Source of the DNA: Gammaproteobacteria bacterium
GTDB lineage: Bacteria > Pseudomonadota > Gammaproteobacteria > UBA4575
DNA length: 64,000 nucleotides
NCBI GenBank assembly: GCA_028279275.1
Contig: JANQOB010000020.1
Coordinates: 160,285 to 224,284 of the forward strand
Reading direction: 5' to 3'
Every line of letters starts with the position of its first letter. Positions within the stretch are counted from its first letter, which is position 1. Positions 8,557 to 17,353 of this stretch are shown piece after piece. Made by a program: the position numbers and the translations under genes. Below the pieces are notes generated by a model that was not told the DNA's origin, ran no database searches, and saw only the letters and a list, made by a program, of their open reading frames with translations.

Positions 8557-9870
8557 GTGAAAATTAGTATATTTGGTCTAGGCTATGTTGGCACCGTTTC
8601 TGCGGGTTGTTTAGCACAAGAAGGTCATGAAATTATCGGAGTTGATCCAAATCAAACTAAGGTTGATTTGATTAATCAAGGTAAAACACCTGTGATTGAA
8701 AAAGACATTGGAGAAATAATTTCAACTGCTGTTAAAGATAAAAAATTACGAGCCACATTGAATGTGGGTGATGCAATAAGTAATTCAGAAATGTCTTTGA
8801 TTTGCGTAGGTACTCCTAGCCAAGCTAATGGTAATTTGGATCTAAAATATGTCGAAGCCGTATGTGATGAAATCGGCCAATGTTTACGCAATAAAACTGA
8901 GTTTCATATTGTAGTTACTCGTAGCACAATGTTACCCGGCAGTATGCTTAATACTGTAATTCCTGTTCTAGAAAAAGCATCTGGCAAAAAAGCAGGTGTA
9001 GATTTTGGTGTTTGTAATAATCCAGAATTTTTGCGTGAGGGTACTGCCGTATATGATTTTTATCATCCTCCAAAAACTGTTATTGGTGAAACTGACGAAA
9101 AAAGTGGTACGGCGATCGCAAGTATTTATAAAAAAATGGATGCGCCTTTAATAAGAACAGACGTTAAAACTGCGGAGATGGTTAAATATGTAGATAACGT
9201 GTGGCATGCGCTTAAGGTTGGTTTTGCAAATGAGATAGGAAATATTTGTAAACAATTAGAAATTGATGGTCATAAAGTAATGGATATTTTTTGCCAGGAC
9301 CTAAAATTGAATTTATCTCCATACTATCTCAAACCAGGGTTTGCTTTTGGAGGTTCCTGTTTACCCAAAGATGTGCGTGCCTTAACTTATAAAGGGCAAA
9401 GTCTTGATCTGAATTTACCTATATTGAATTCGATACTTCCTAGTAACCAGTTACAAGTGGAAGCAGGTATCAATATGGTTATGCAAGCAAAGAATAAAAG
9501 CATCGGTATCTTAGGAATGAGTTTCAAAGCGGGCACAGATGATTTACGCGAGAGTCCCATAGTTGAGTTAATCGAGCGTCTTTTAGGAAAGGGCTATGAA
9601 ATCCGAATCTATGATAAAAATGTTAATATTGCTGCTCTTATGGGGGCAAATAAAGATTATATCTTGAATCATATTCCACACATCTCAAAATTATTATGTG
9701 ACACGGCTGATGAGGTTATTGAGAATTCAGATACAATTGTAGTCGGCAATGGAGATGAGGAATTCAATGCAGTGGCAAGCGCATTAAACTCAAATCAAGT
9801 TGTAATTGATTTGGTTCGACTATCGGGATTTGAAAAATTGGGCGATCAGTATAATGGCATCGCCTGGTAA
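8557..9870 (+). CDS. algD: GDP-mannose 6-dehydrogenase (AlgD-like nucleotide-sugar dehydrogenase)
   Basis: 437 residues of the UDP-glucose/GDP-mannose dehydrogenase family, which oxidises the C6 of a nucleotide sugar in two NAD-dependent steps. The N-terminal Rossmann motif is FGLGYVGTV. Long segments read like Pseudomonas AlgD from memory: GCLAQEGHEIIGVD, CVGTPS, VWHALKV, KLNLSPYYLKPGF and FGGSCLPKDVRALTY. The catalytic cysteine falls at residue 268, the same number as in AlgD, and GTDDLRESP follows in the C-terminal domain. GDP-mannuronate is therefore the expected product. The start is GTG with AAGGA at 8544-8548. The end overlaps the GT4 gene by 17 bp. Confidence 0.88.
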   Translation: MKISIFGLGYVGTVSAGCLAQEGHEIIGVDPNQTKVDLINQGKTPVIEKDIGEIISTAVKDKKLRATLNVGDAISNSEMSLICVGTPSQANGNLDLKYVEAVCDEIGQCLRNKTEFHIVVTRSTMLPGSMLNTVIPVLEKASGKKAGVDFGVCNNPEFLREGTAVYDFYHPPKTVIGETDEKSGTAIASIYKKMDAPLIRTDVKTAEMVKYVDNVWHALKVGFANEIGNICKQLEIDGHKVMDIFCQDLKLNLSPYYLKPGFAFGGSCLPKDVRALTYKGQSLDLNLPILNSILPSNQLQVEAGINMVMQAKNKSIGILGMSFKAGTDDLRESPIVELIERLLGKGYEIRIYDKNVNIAALMGANKDYILNHIPHISKLLCDTADEVIENSDTIVVGNGDEEFNAVASALNSNQVVIDLVRLSGFEKLGDQYNGIAW

Positions 9871-11050
9871 GCAAAAAAAAGTTCTTATCATTGTTGAGAA
9901 TCTCCCCGTACCTTTTGATCGAAGGGTATGGCAAGAGGCTACTAGTCTTGTGAAATCAGGCTATCTAGTGTCTATAATCTGTCCTAAAACAAAAGAATAT
10001 AATAAAAGTTTTGAGGTGATAGACGATATCTATATATATCGTCATCCTCTTTTTGTTGAAGCAGATGGTGCGGTGGGTTATGCGCTGGAATATTCTATAG
10101 CGCTATTTTTTCAATTTATTTTAGCCACTAAAATTATGTTTACTCGTGGATTTGATGCAATACATGCATGTAATCCCCCAGACAATATATTTTTAATTGC
10201 TATGATTTTTAAACTTTTTGGTAAAAAGTTTTTGTTTGATCATCATGATATTAATCCGGAACTTTATGAAGCAAAATTTGGGCGCAGGGATTTCTTTTAT
10301 AAGGTCATGCTTGCCTGGGAGCGTTGGACGTTTAAATTAGCTGATGTGTCTATTGCAACAAATGAGTCGTATAAAAAAATCGCTATTGAACGAGGGAAAA
10401 TGAATCCTGAAAAAGTTTTTGTTGTAAGGAGTGGGCCTAAGCTTGATCGACTTAAAATCATACCCCCGGAAGACAACTTAAAAAATGGACGTGATTTTCT
10501 AGTTGGTTATGTTGGAGTTATGGGCAGACAAGAAGGAATCGACTATCTTCTTAGGTCTGCAAGTTACATCGTGCATGAATTAAAGCGCACAGATGTGCAT
10601 TTTGGATTAGTAGGTGGAGGAACGGAACTTTCAAGCATGAAAGAATATGCTGAAGAGCTGAATGTAAGTGAATACGTTACATTCACAGGAAGAGTATCGG
10701 ATGAAGAAATGTTAAAAATGCTAAATACCGCTGATGTCTGTGTGAATCCTGATGTTGCGAATGAAATGAATGATAAATCTACTATGAATAAAATCATGGA
10801 ATATATGGCTTTGAGCAAGCCCATTGTGCAGTTTGATTTAACTGAAGGACGGTTTTCTGCTCAAGAAGCATCATTGTATGCAAATAAAAATGATGAGAAA
10901 GATTTGGCTGAAAAGATTATTCAATTGCTTGATGATAGGAATCTACGTCAGAAAATGGGAGAGTATGGGCGAGATCGGGTTGTAAATGAACTTTCATGGG
11001 AATATGAAGAGCCTAAGCTATTAAAAGCTTACAAAGCATTGCTCGGATAA
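9854..11050 (+). CDS. Family 4 glycosyltransferase
   Basis: 398 residues from the ATG at 9854. The frame is open upstream to 9806, but the conserved part starts at KKVLIIVENLPVPFDRRVW, and the ATG overlaps the end of the AlgD-like gene as coupled genes do. The protein has a GT-B fold. The donor half includes GYVGVMGRQEGIDYLL, TFTGRVSDEEMLKML and MEYMALSKPIVQFD, with the E-x7-E type acidic motif region late in the protein. It should transfer a sugar, possibly the uronic acid made by its neighbour, to a lipid-linked acceptor on the cytoplasmic side. Its specificity is unknown. Confidence 0.88.
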   Translation: MASPGKQKKVLIIVENLPVPFDRRVWQEATSLVKSGYLVSIICPKTKEYNKSFEVIDDIYIYRHPLFVEADGAVGYALEYSIALFFQFILATKIMFTRGFDAIHACNPPDNIFLIAMIFKLFGKKFLFDHHDINPELYEAKFGRRDFFYKVMLAWERWTFKLADVSIATNESYKKIAIERGKMNPEKVFVVRSGPKLDRLKIIPPEDNLKNGRDFLVGYVGVMGRQEGIDYLLRSASYIVHELKRTDVHFGLVGGGTELSSMKEYAEELNVSEYVTFTGRVSDEEMLKMLNTADVCVNPDVANEMNDKSTMNKIMEYMALSKPIVQFDLTEGRFSAQEASLYANKNDEKDLAEKIIQLLDDRNLRQKMGEYGRDRVVNELSWEYEEPKLLKAYKALLG

Positions 11051-11315
11051 ATCTGATTAAAGAATTATTAATGTAAGGGGTTCTAGGTGAGAAATGCGAG
11101 ACAATCACAAGGAATGCAGAACATCTTAGGTTGCGAAAATCTAGCTCGAGCATTTCATAAACGATTGTAGACTTAACATTAATTTTGTTTTGTTTTAGCT
11201 TGTTTTCTTTGAGAGTTGAATATCTCGATCAACAAAAATCATAGATTCATAGGCCAGTTATTACGGATTGAAAAATCCTTGAAAAGTCATAAACTTAGGG
11301 TAAGTTAGGGATTTT

Positions 11316-11331
11316 TGTGAGGTCTATCACA
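11316..11331. promoter_or_regulatory. Perfect CRP-type site TGTGA-N6-TCACA upstream of the sugar transferase
   Basis: The 482-bp gap between the GT4 gene and the sugar-transferase gene contains TGTGA-ggtcta-TCACA, the exact CRP/Vfr consensus, about 200 bp upstream of the GTG start. By my estimate such a perfect match is expected about 0.07 times in a random 64-kb sequence of this composition. I see no convincing -10/-35 pair; TAAGAA at 11361-11366 is one possible -10 element. The rest of the gap is AT-rich with nothing recognisable. Confidence 0.6.
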
Positions 11332-11532
11332 ATTGCATAGTAGATAAGGTGTTAAAAGACTAAGAATTAGTACTTTTAGGACAAGCTTTTTGCGAGATAT
11401 TTCGTGAATACTGTTAGTTCTTCACATTTTTGAATGTAATTTCCTGATAATTTTTGTGCAAAATTTACATTAAAAAACAACAAGCAAGATAACTATAATT
11501 AAACTGGAGACGAGAGTAATAGAAGGATTAAT

Positions 11533-12969
11533 GTGGTAGAAAGATCACAATCAATATCAACAACCTCAAATGGCTATATCACTCGGATAGCTGTATTCGG
11601 TTCGTTGAAGCTACTAGCTTGGGTTACACCACCTTTAATCACGGTATTAACATTGTTATTGACAATGTATATATACGATATCCCTATGAAGGTGCATTAC
11701 CATAGTCTTGCAGTAATTACGTTCTTGGTTACTTTTTTTGTTTTTCGCGAGGCAGTATTAATTCGTCCTAAAGATGGAAGTGGTTTTCTGGTTGACCGAG
11801 GAAATTTATTACTATCTTGGATGCTGGTTGTAGGAATATTGCTTTTGCTTGGTTATGCAACCAAGTCTTCACATTATTTTTCTCGACTTACTTTATTTAC
11901 CTGGTTCATGGTAACGCCACTGCCATTATTATTGTCTCAAATTGCTCTCAAGAAACTTTCAGTTGCTATGACATATATTACCGGTAATTCTCGCAAAGCT
12001 GTTATCGCCGGAGTGACAGATCTGAGTCAGAGGTTAGTTAAACAGTTTGTTCAAGATCCGAGCTTGTCGACTGAAGTTATGGGGTATTTTGAAGATCGAA
12101 ACATGGAACGTATTGGCCAACTCGAAAATGGCCGAGTATTGGGTAAGCTTAGTGGCTTGGCTGATTATGTCAGTAAGAACAATATTGATGTAATTTATAT
12201 TAGTTTACCGATACGTAATCTCGATCGTACCGAAAAGCTTTTGCATGAACTGCATGACACAACAGCATCGATATACTTTGTGCCTGATATTTTTGTATTT
12301 GATTTAATACAGGCGCGCACATATGAAATTAATGGTATCCCTGCCGTCGCTTTGTGTGAAACACCCTTTGTAGGCGTTGCTGGTTTATTAAAACGCCTTA
12401 GTGATGTTTTTATGTCAAGTGCAGGCATTATTTTAACTGCACCATTAATGTTAGCAATTGCTTTGGGAATTAAATGGACCTCTAAAGGGCCTGTTATTTT
12501 CAAGCAACATCGTTATGGGCTAGATGGTAATAAAATTTTAGTGTACAAATTTAGGACGATGTACGTAACTCAGGATGATGATAAGAACATCCCTCAAGCA
12601 ACGCGTGATGATCCCCGAGTAACGCCATTGGGTGCGTTTCTACGTCGCACTTCATTAGATGAATTGCCTCAACTTTTTAATGTGTTGCAAGGTAGGATGA
12701 GTATTGTTGGACCACGACCTCATGCGGTAGCTCATAATGAAGAATATAGAAAGCTCATCAAAGGTTACATGATTCGACATAAAGTGTTACCTGGTATCAC
12801 AGGACTTGCCCAAGTGAACGGTCTGCGTGGTGAAACCAACGAAGTTGGACTTATGGAAAAGCGTATTGAGTCGGATCTTGAGTATCTAAGACATTGGTCT
12901 TTGTTACTAGATATTCAGATTATCTTAAAGACCATTTTGGTAGTTTTTAAGCATAAAAATGCTTATTGA
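11533..12969 (+). CDS. Polyprenyl-phosphate hexose-1-phosphate transferase (WcaJ/undecaprenyl-phosphate glucose phosphotransferase type)
   Basis: 478 residues. Four or five N-terminal membrane helices come first, then a Rossmann-like domain (KAVIAGVTDLSQRLVKQF, about residue 155), then the bacterial sugar-transferase domain: KRLSDVFMSSAGIILTAPLM, VYKFRTM, RRTSLDELPQLFNVLQG, SIVGPRPHA and LPGITGLAQVNG. Such enzymes load the first sugar phosphate onto undecaprenyl phosphate and so commit flux to the polysaccharide. The start is GTG, with AGAAGGA at 11521-11527; an ATG two bases earlier reads straight into a stop. Glucose is the usual sugar in this family but is not proven here. The perfect CRP-like site is upstream. 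Confidence 0.9.
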   Translation: MVERSQSISTTSNGYITRIAVFGSLKLLAWVTPPLITVLTLLLTMYIYDIPMKVHYHSLAVITFLVTFFVFREAVLIRPKDGSGFLVDRGNLLLSWMLVVGILLLLGYATKSSHYFSRLTLFTWFMVTPLPLLLSQIALKKLSVAMTYITGNSRKAVIAGVTDLSQRLVKQFVQDPSLSTEVMGYFEDRNMERIGQLENGRVLGKLSGLADYVSKNNIDVIYISLPIRNLDRTEKLLHELHDTTASIYFVPDIFVFDLIQARTYEINGIPAVALCETPFVGVAGLLKRLSDVFMSSAGIILTAPLMLAIALGIKWTSKGPVIFKQHRYGLDGNKILVYKFRTMYVTQDDDKNIPQATRDDPRVTPLGAFLRRTSLDELPQLFNVLQGRMSIVGPRPHAVAHNEEYRKLIKGYMIRHKVLPGITGLAQVNGLRGETNEVGLMEKRIESDLEYLRHWSLLLDIQIILKTILVVFKHKNAY

Positions 12970-13140
12970 TTTACTTGCCACTTTAATAAGTTAACTATTC
13001 CTGGCGACTTTTCAATTATTTTGATGAGTATACTTAGCTGATTACCTCAGCTGCCTTTGTTATCTCAGCTTTACTCATTGGAAATGCCCTAGTATCCAGA
13101 GCTATACTTTGAGTATTTCTACTACTTGCATGTAATATTT

Positions 13141-13656
13141 ATGGCCCTGTCAAAATCACATTCAATGTGGATCATAAGCATCATCATTCTTCTTGCTGCG
13201 TTTCGTTTCGTACCACATCCTCCAAATGTTACACCTATTGCGGCAATGGCTTTATTTTCGGGTGCCGCATTTACTAGTCGTGTATTGGCTTATTTCATCC
13301 CATTAGCTGCGATGGTAATCAGTGACATAATAATAGGCTTTCATAGCACTGTTTGGTATGTGTATGCAGGTGTTGCTCTAATGGTTTTTATAGGTAGCAC
13401 AATAAAACAACTTAGTGTCGTTAGAGTAGGGCTCGCAGCGATTCTAGCTTCTATTATATTTTTTCTTATTACCAACTTTGGTGCTTGGTTGCATCATGAT
13501 ATGTATTCACAAAACCTAAATGGCTTATTGCAAGCATATGTTGCTGGTTTGCCTTTTTTGCGTAATTCACTTATTGCAAACATTATATTTTCTTATCTAG
13601 TGTTTTATTGTTTCAGTAGCTTTTTAAATATACGAACTTCACTTAGTTCTACTTAG
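13141..13656 (+). CDS. DUF6580-like small integral membrane protein
   Basis: 171 residues from the ATG at 13141; the frame is open to a TTG at 13126, and neither start has a clear ribosome site. The sequence has about five hydrophobic segments and the features I associate with DUF6580 proteins: FRFVPHPPNVTPIAAMALF near the N-terminus and ITNFGAWLHHDMY later. I know no function for the family, though it resembles the S components of ECF vitamin transporters in size and topology. It follows the sugar-transferase gene by 170 bp and may mark the end of the polysaccharide locus rather than be part of it. Confidence 0.7.
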   Translation: MALSKSHSMWIISIIILLAAFRFVPHPPNVTPIAAMALFSGAAFTSRVLAYFIPLAAMVISDIIIGFHSTVWYVYAGVALMVFIGSTIKQLSVVRVGLAAILASIIFFLITNFGAWLHHDMYSQNLNGLLQAYVAGLPFLRNSLIANIIFSYLVFYCFSSFLNIRTSLSST

Positions 13657-13716
13657 TAATTTAATTAAACTTTTAGTAAATTTTCGCGGCTTCTTATAAC
13701 AAGAAGTTGTCCAAAA

Positions 13717-13732
13717 TGTGTGCTAATTCACA
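13717..13732. promoter_or_regulatory. CRP-like site (TGTGT-N6-TCACA)
   Basis: TGTGT-gctaat-TCACA differs from the CRP consensus at one position. It lies 60 bp after the DUF6580-like gene, where no rightward protein gene follows, but is about 45-50 bp upstream of a possible start of a short transcript that ends at the terminator at 13851-13880. Confidence 0.35.
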
Positions 13733-13771
13733 ACTCATTATTGAGTGATGATTAAAATTCTATATACAGAC

Positions 13772-13880
13772 TTTTATTTGCTAGAAGTAAGCTGCAAATT
13801 TTTTTATTTAACAGGGATTAAAAGTTTATCTCCTGGCAAGGACGCCTTAACCCGTGAGTGGCAACGCTCACGGGTTTTTT
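13772..13880 (+). ncRNA. Candidate small RNA ending in a strong terminator
   Basis: The 228-bp gap between two genes whose 3' ends face each other holds, in order, a CRP-like site, TATATA at 13761-13766, and a strong rho-independent terminator at 13851-13880. The 110 bases between have no open frame of note but do have a CAGGGA...TCTCCTG stem around 13813-13837 and GGC-aaggac-GCC at 13836-13847. This layout fits a Spot 42-sized small RNA. It could equally be a long 3' trailer of the upstream mRNA. No known RNA family was recognised, and the 5' end is a guess. Confidence 0.28.
13851..13880 (+). terminator. Rho-independent terminator
   Basis: CCCGTGAG (13851-13858) pairs with CTCACGGG (13867-13874) across an 8-nt loop, followed by six T on the plus strand. 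There is no T-run in the minus direction, so it ends rightward transcripts: either the DUF6580-like mRNA 195 bp upstream or a small RNA. Confidence 0.85.
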
Positions 13881-13884
13881 ATTG

Positions 13885-15384
13885 CTATGTCGTTTCAGGT
13901 TCTGGGTAGAGTTCATCTAAAGGTATAGATCGACCATCTGGTCGAACCATGCGTGCATGGAAACGACGTAATTGACGAGGCTCGTGAACACCACAAGAGT
14001 GTGCAATTACACCCACTTCATGCGCCATATTTTGTGCATAGTTTTTCACGCGTTCAGCTTTAATAACTGGATCTAAACCAGCCTGAAGTTTTTTATTATG
14101 CGTCGTGATGCCTGTTGGGCAGGTGTTTTTATTGCATTGCAATGCTTGAATGCAACCGAGAGAAAACATAAATCCGCGAGCAGAGACGGCAAAATCTGCA
14201 CCAACTGCAAATGCCCATGCCACTTCTGCTGGGGTAATTAATTTTCCAGAGGTGATGACTTTAATGCGATCGCGTAAACCATGCATTTTTAATCGATCAA
14301 TCACTAACGGCAAACTTTCTTCAATAGGCAATCCCATGTAATCCATTAAACTCATTGGAGCTGCACCTGTGCCACCGTCTGCACTATCAATCGTTATAAA
14401 ATCTGGCGCATTTTCAATACCACGTTTATTAACTGCTTCAAGTAAATTATCCATCCATCCATAGGCGCCTATAACAGCTTTAAATCCTACTGGTTTACCT
14501 GTGACCTTTCGTATATGTTCTATCACATCAAGCAAATCATCTGCTGAATCGATTTCAGGATGACGATTTGGGCTAATTGAATCTGAGCCTATAGGAATAC
14601 CGCGAATTTCGGAAATTTCTCGAGTAACTTTTTCGCCAGGAAGTATTCCGCCTTTGCCTGGTTTTGCGCCCTGGCTCAATTTAAGTTCAAACATTTTTAC
14701 TTGTTCATGCGCTGCAACTTCACGTAGTTTTTCATCACTTAAATTTCCTTGTTCATCGCGCACACCATATTTAGCAGTACCAATTTGAAAAACGATATCT
14801 GCGCCTCCTTCCAAGTGATATGGAGACAGCCCACCTTCTCCGGTATTCATCCAACAGCCTGCCATTCGTGCACCATTGGAAAGCGCAAGCACTGCTGGTT
14901 TTGAAATGGCTCCATAGCTCATTCCAGAAATATTAAAGATAGAATCTGTTGTATAAGGATGAGAACAGTAAGGGCCTATGGTTACATCACTTGTAGGGGC
15001 TGCATCTCTATCTAATGTCGGGAATGGGCAGTTTACAAATAGCACCGTGCCAGTAGGGCGTAAATCTCTTGTTGAGCCGAAGGCAATGGTATTGTCTAAA
15101 TCCTTTGCTGCTCGATAAACCCAAGAACGTTCTGCACGATTGAACGGCAGTTCTTCGCGATCCATAGCGAAAAAATACTGACGGAAAAATTCTCCCAATT
15201 CTTCAAAGAAATAGCGAAACCGGCCGATAACAGGAAAGTTATGTCGTACTGCATGAGCCGTTTGTGACTTATCAATGACATATAGAACTATAATGGACAA
15301 CACGAGAATGCCTAGAAGAAAAATAAAAAATAGCGCTGCGATTTCAAGAAACTTAATCACAAAAACGGGTAGCTCAGCCATCAT
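13885..15384 (-). CDS. Membrane-anchored FMN-binding glutamate synthase family protein
   Basis: 499 residues. An N-terminal membrane helix (VIKFLEIAALFFIFLLGILV) precedes a single GltB-type FMN/Fe-S barrel domain: GMSYGAISKPAVLALSNGA, LSQGAKPGKGGILPGEKV, IDSADGGTGAAP, then the cysteine cluster around CIQALQCNKNTCPTGI. True bacterial GltB is about 1,500 residues and has an N-terminal glutaminase domain, which is absent here, so ammonia or another donor would be needed. Its real reaction is unsettled. The reverse-strand start has AGGGGA just upstream. It is divergent from the ThDP-enzyme operon, and the shared 308-bp gap may hold promoters for both. Confidence 0.85.
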   Translation of the reverse strand: MMAELPVFVIKFLEIAALFFIFLLGILVLSIIVLYVIDKSQTAHAVRHNFPVIGRFRYFFEELGEFFRQYFFAMDREELPFNRAERSWVYRAAKDLDNTIAFGSTRDLRPTGTVLFVNCPFPTLDRDAAPTSDVTIGPYCSHPYTTDSIFNISGMSYGAISKPAVLALSNGARMAGCWMNTGEGGLSPYHLEGGADIVFQIGTAKYGVRDEQGNLSDEKLREVAAHEQVKMFELKLSQGAKPGKGGILPGEKVTREISEIRGIPIGSDSISPNRHPEIDSADDLLDVIEHIRKVTGKPVGFKAVIGAYGWMDNLLEAVNKRGIENAPDFITIDSADGGTGAAPMSLMDYMGLPIEESLPLVIDRLKMHGLRDRIKVITSGKLITPAEVAWAFAVGADFAVSARGFMFSLGCIQALQCNKNTCPTGITTHNKKLQAGLDPVIKAERVKNYAQNMAHEVGVIAHSCGVHEPRQLRRFHARMVRPDGRSIPLDELYPEPETT

Positions 15385-15587
15385 ATCGTCTTCCCCTTTT
15401 AAATTATTATCGGGTGTGCGTCTTGTGCTAGATGAACGGGTTACGGTGCAAATTATTACAACATATTATTGCTTATATCGGATAGACATTAAACAAATCA
15501 TGATGTTTTATTGGCTTTTTGTACTTCACAATTTTAGAAGTTTCTTATATTCAAGAAAAGTTGCGGTATGCTTCACTCAGTCAGAGT

Positions 15588-15604
15588 ACACTTTATAAAA
15601 GTGT
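15588..15604. promoter_or_regulatory. 17-bp dyad in the divergent gap upstream of the ThDP-enzyme operon
   Basis: ACACTTT-ata-AAAGTGT is a perfect 7-bp inverted repeat with a 3-bp spacer, 88 bp upstream of the acetolactate synthase-like gene. It could be an operator for an unidentified regulator. The rest of the 308-bp gap (15385-15692) is AT-rich; I could not pick a convincing promoter there. Confidence 0.3.
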
Positions 15605-15692
15605 GTAATAAAAATTTAGAATTTCGGTCTACTTAGTTGAACTTATGGTGATTGATCTACATGAGTGACATAAAAATAAATAGGGAGCTTGT

Positions 15693-17345
15693 ATGAAAGC
15701 ATCAGATCTTTTTGTTAAGTGTCTAGAAGAAGAAAATATCGAATACATATTCGGTGTTCCTGGTGAAGAGAATGCTGATTTTATGATTTCGTTGGAAGAT
15801 TCCAATAAAATAAAATTTATTCTTACGCGTCATGAACAAGGCGCAGCTTTCATGGCAGAAATCTATGGCCGGCTTACTGGTAATCCTGCGGGTTGCTTGG
15901 GAACATTAGGGCCCGGTGCAACAAATTTAATTACTGGTGTCGCTGACTCAAATATGGATCGTGCTCCTATGCTTGTTTTAACTGGGCAAGGTTCGACTTT
16001 ACGCTTGCATAAAGAGTCACATCAAATCATGGATGTAGTAAAAATGTTTGAGCCTGTAACCAAATGGGCAACTACCGTTTTACATCCCGAAACCATTCCT
16101 GAAATTATCCGCAAGGCCGTGCGTGTAGCACGTACAGAAAAGCCAGGCGCGGTACATATTGAACTGCCTGAAGATCTGGCGAAAATTGATACGTCTGCTA
16201 AACCTATCAAACCACAACGTTATATGCGTTCAGTTCCGGATGAAGAAGTAATCGATAACGCATTTGAAATTATCGCAAGTAGTAGCCGACCTATCATACT
16301 CGCAGGAAATGGTGTGATTCGAAAAGACGCTAGCAAACAGCTGAGAAAATTTTGCGAACTTACAGATATTGGTGTGATGAGTACCTTTATGGCCAAAGGA
16401 TGTGTAGATAAAGATTCTGAACATTGTTTGTTTACAATTGGATTAGGCAGTCGTGATCGTATGTCGTTTTTAATAGATGATGCAGATGTCGTCATCACAT
16501 TAGGTTTTGATATGGTTGAGTATCATCCAAGTTTATGGAATCCAGGTTGTGATAAAAAAATTATCCACGCAGATTTTTTACCTGCAGAAATAGATCAGCA
16601 TTATCACCCACAGATTGAGTTGATTGGTGATCTTGAGCATACCCTTGAAGAATTAAATATTCGAGCAAAGTCGCGTGCGAAATTTTTGTACGATACTTCT
16701 AAACAAAAACAAGTACGACAAGACATGATCGAAGATCTTGCTGAGCACAAAGATGATGACACTAAAGGATGTGTGCGGCCTCAAAAAGCGCTTTGGGATG
16801 CGCGCCAAGTGTTAGGGCCAGATGATATTTTGTTATCCGATGTGGGTGCACATAAAATGTGGATCGCACGTTATTACCATTGTCATGAACCCAATACTTG
16901 TTTAATTCCAAATGGATTCTGCTCAATGGGATTTGCATTGCCGGGTGCGATCGCAGCCAATATGGTGTATCCGGATCGTCGCATATTAGGCATAGCAGGA
17001 GATGCGGGGTTTTTAATGAATGTGCAAGAGATGGAAACCGCCAAGCGATTGAATAGCAATATCGTTATTATGGTCTGGGAAGACCATGAATATGGGCTCA
17101 TTTCATGGAAACAACAGCATGAATTTGGTAAACATACTGATCTTTCATTCCAAAATCCAGACTGGGAATTATTAGCAAAATCATTTGGGTGGAATGGGTA
17201 TCTCGTAGAGAACAGTAAAGTTCTACAGTCTACTCTAGAAACCGCTTTTAATGATGGTGCACCAAGTTTAGTAGTAGTGCCAATTGATTACCGTGAAAAC
17301 ATGCTGCTTACTAAACGCCTTGGTGAATTAACTTTGCCAATGTAA
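15693..17345 (+). CDS. Acetolactate synthase large-subunit-like ThDP enzyme
   Basis: 550 residues with the three domains of ThDP-dependent decarboxylases/synthases. The N-terminal PYR domain has VPGEENADF and the catalytic glutamate in TRHEQGAAF (Glu48). The ThDP-binding end has GIAGDAGFLMNVQE and WEDHEYGLI in place of the usual GDG motif. The length suits catabolic AlsS-type enzymes, and no ilvH-like small subunit is nearby, so branched-chain biosynthesis is not implied. A pyruvate to acetolactate reaction is the family default, but its place in front of an aldehyde dehydrogenase and malic enzyme leaves room for a decarboxylase giving an aldehyde. The next gene starts 8 bp after its stop. 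Confidence 0.82.
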   Translation: MKASDLFVKCLEEENIEYIFGVPGEENADFMISLEDSNKIKFILTRHEQGAAFMAEIYGRLTGNPAGCLGTLGPGATNLITGVADSNMDRAPMLVLTGQGSTLRLHKESHQIMDVVKMFEPVTKWATTVLHPETIPEIIRKAVRVARTEKPGAVHIELPEDLAKIDTSAKPIKPQRYMRSVPDEEVIDNAFEIIASSSRPIILAGNGVIRKDASKQLRKFCELTDIGVMSTFMAKGCVDKDSEHCLFTIGLGSRDRMSFLIDDADVVITLGFDMVEYHPSLWNPGCDKKIIHADFLPAEIDQHYHPQIELIGDLEHTLEELNIRAKSRAKFLYDTSKQKQVRQDMIEDLAEHKDDDTKGCVRPQKALWDARQVLGPDDILLSDVGAHKMWIARYYHCHEPNTCLIPNGFCSMGFALPGAIAANMVYPDRRILGIAGDAGFLMNVQEMETAKRLNSNIVIMVWEDHEYGLISWKQQHEFGKHTDLSFQNPDWELLAKSFGWNGYLVENSKVLQSTLETAFNDGAPSLVVVPIDYRENMLLTKRLGELTLPM

Positions 17346-17353
17346 TCGTTACA

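Noticed and set aside
11375..11396. Sigma-54 promoter-like sequence (AGGACAAGCTTTTTGCGA) upstream of the sugar transferase
   Set aside because: The GG and GC elements are one base too far apart for a -24/-12 promoter.
13034..13078. 14-residue minus-strand reading frame with flanking ATGAGTA/TACTCAT inverted repeat
   Set aside because: A start, an AGGG-like site and a stop are present, but the frame is too short to separate from chance, and the inverted repeat explains part of the pattern.
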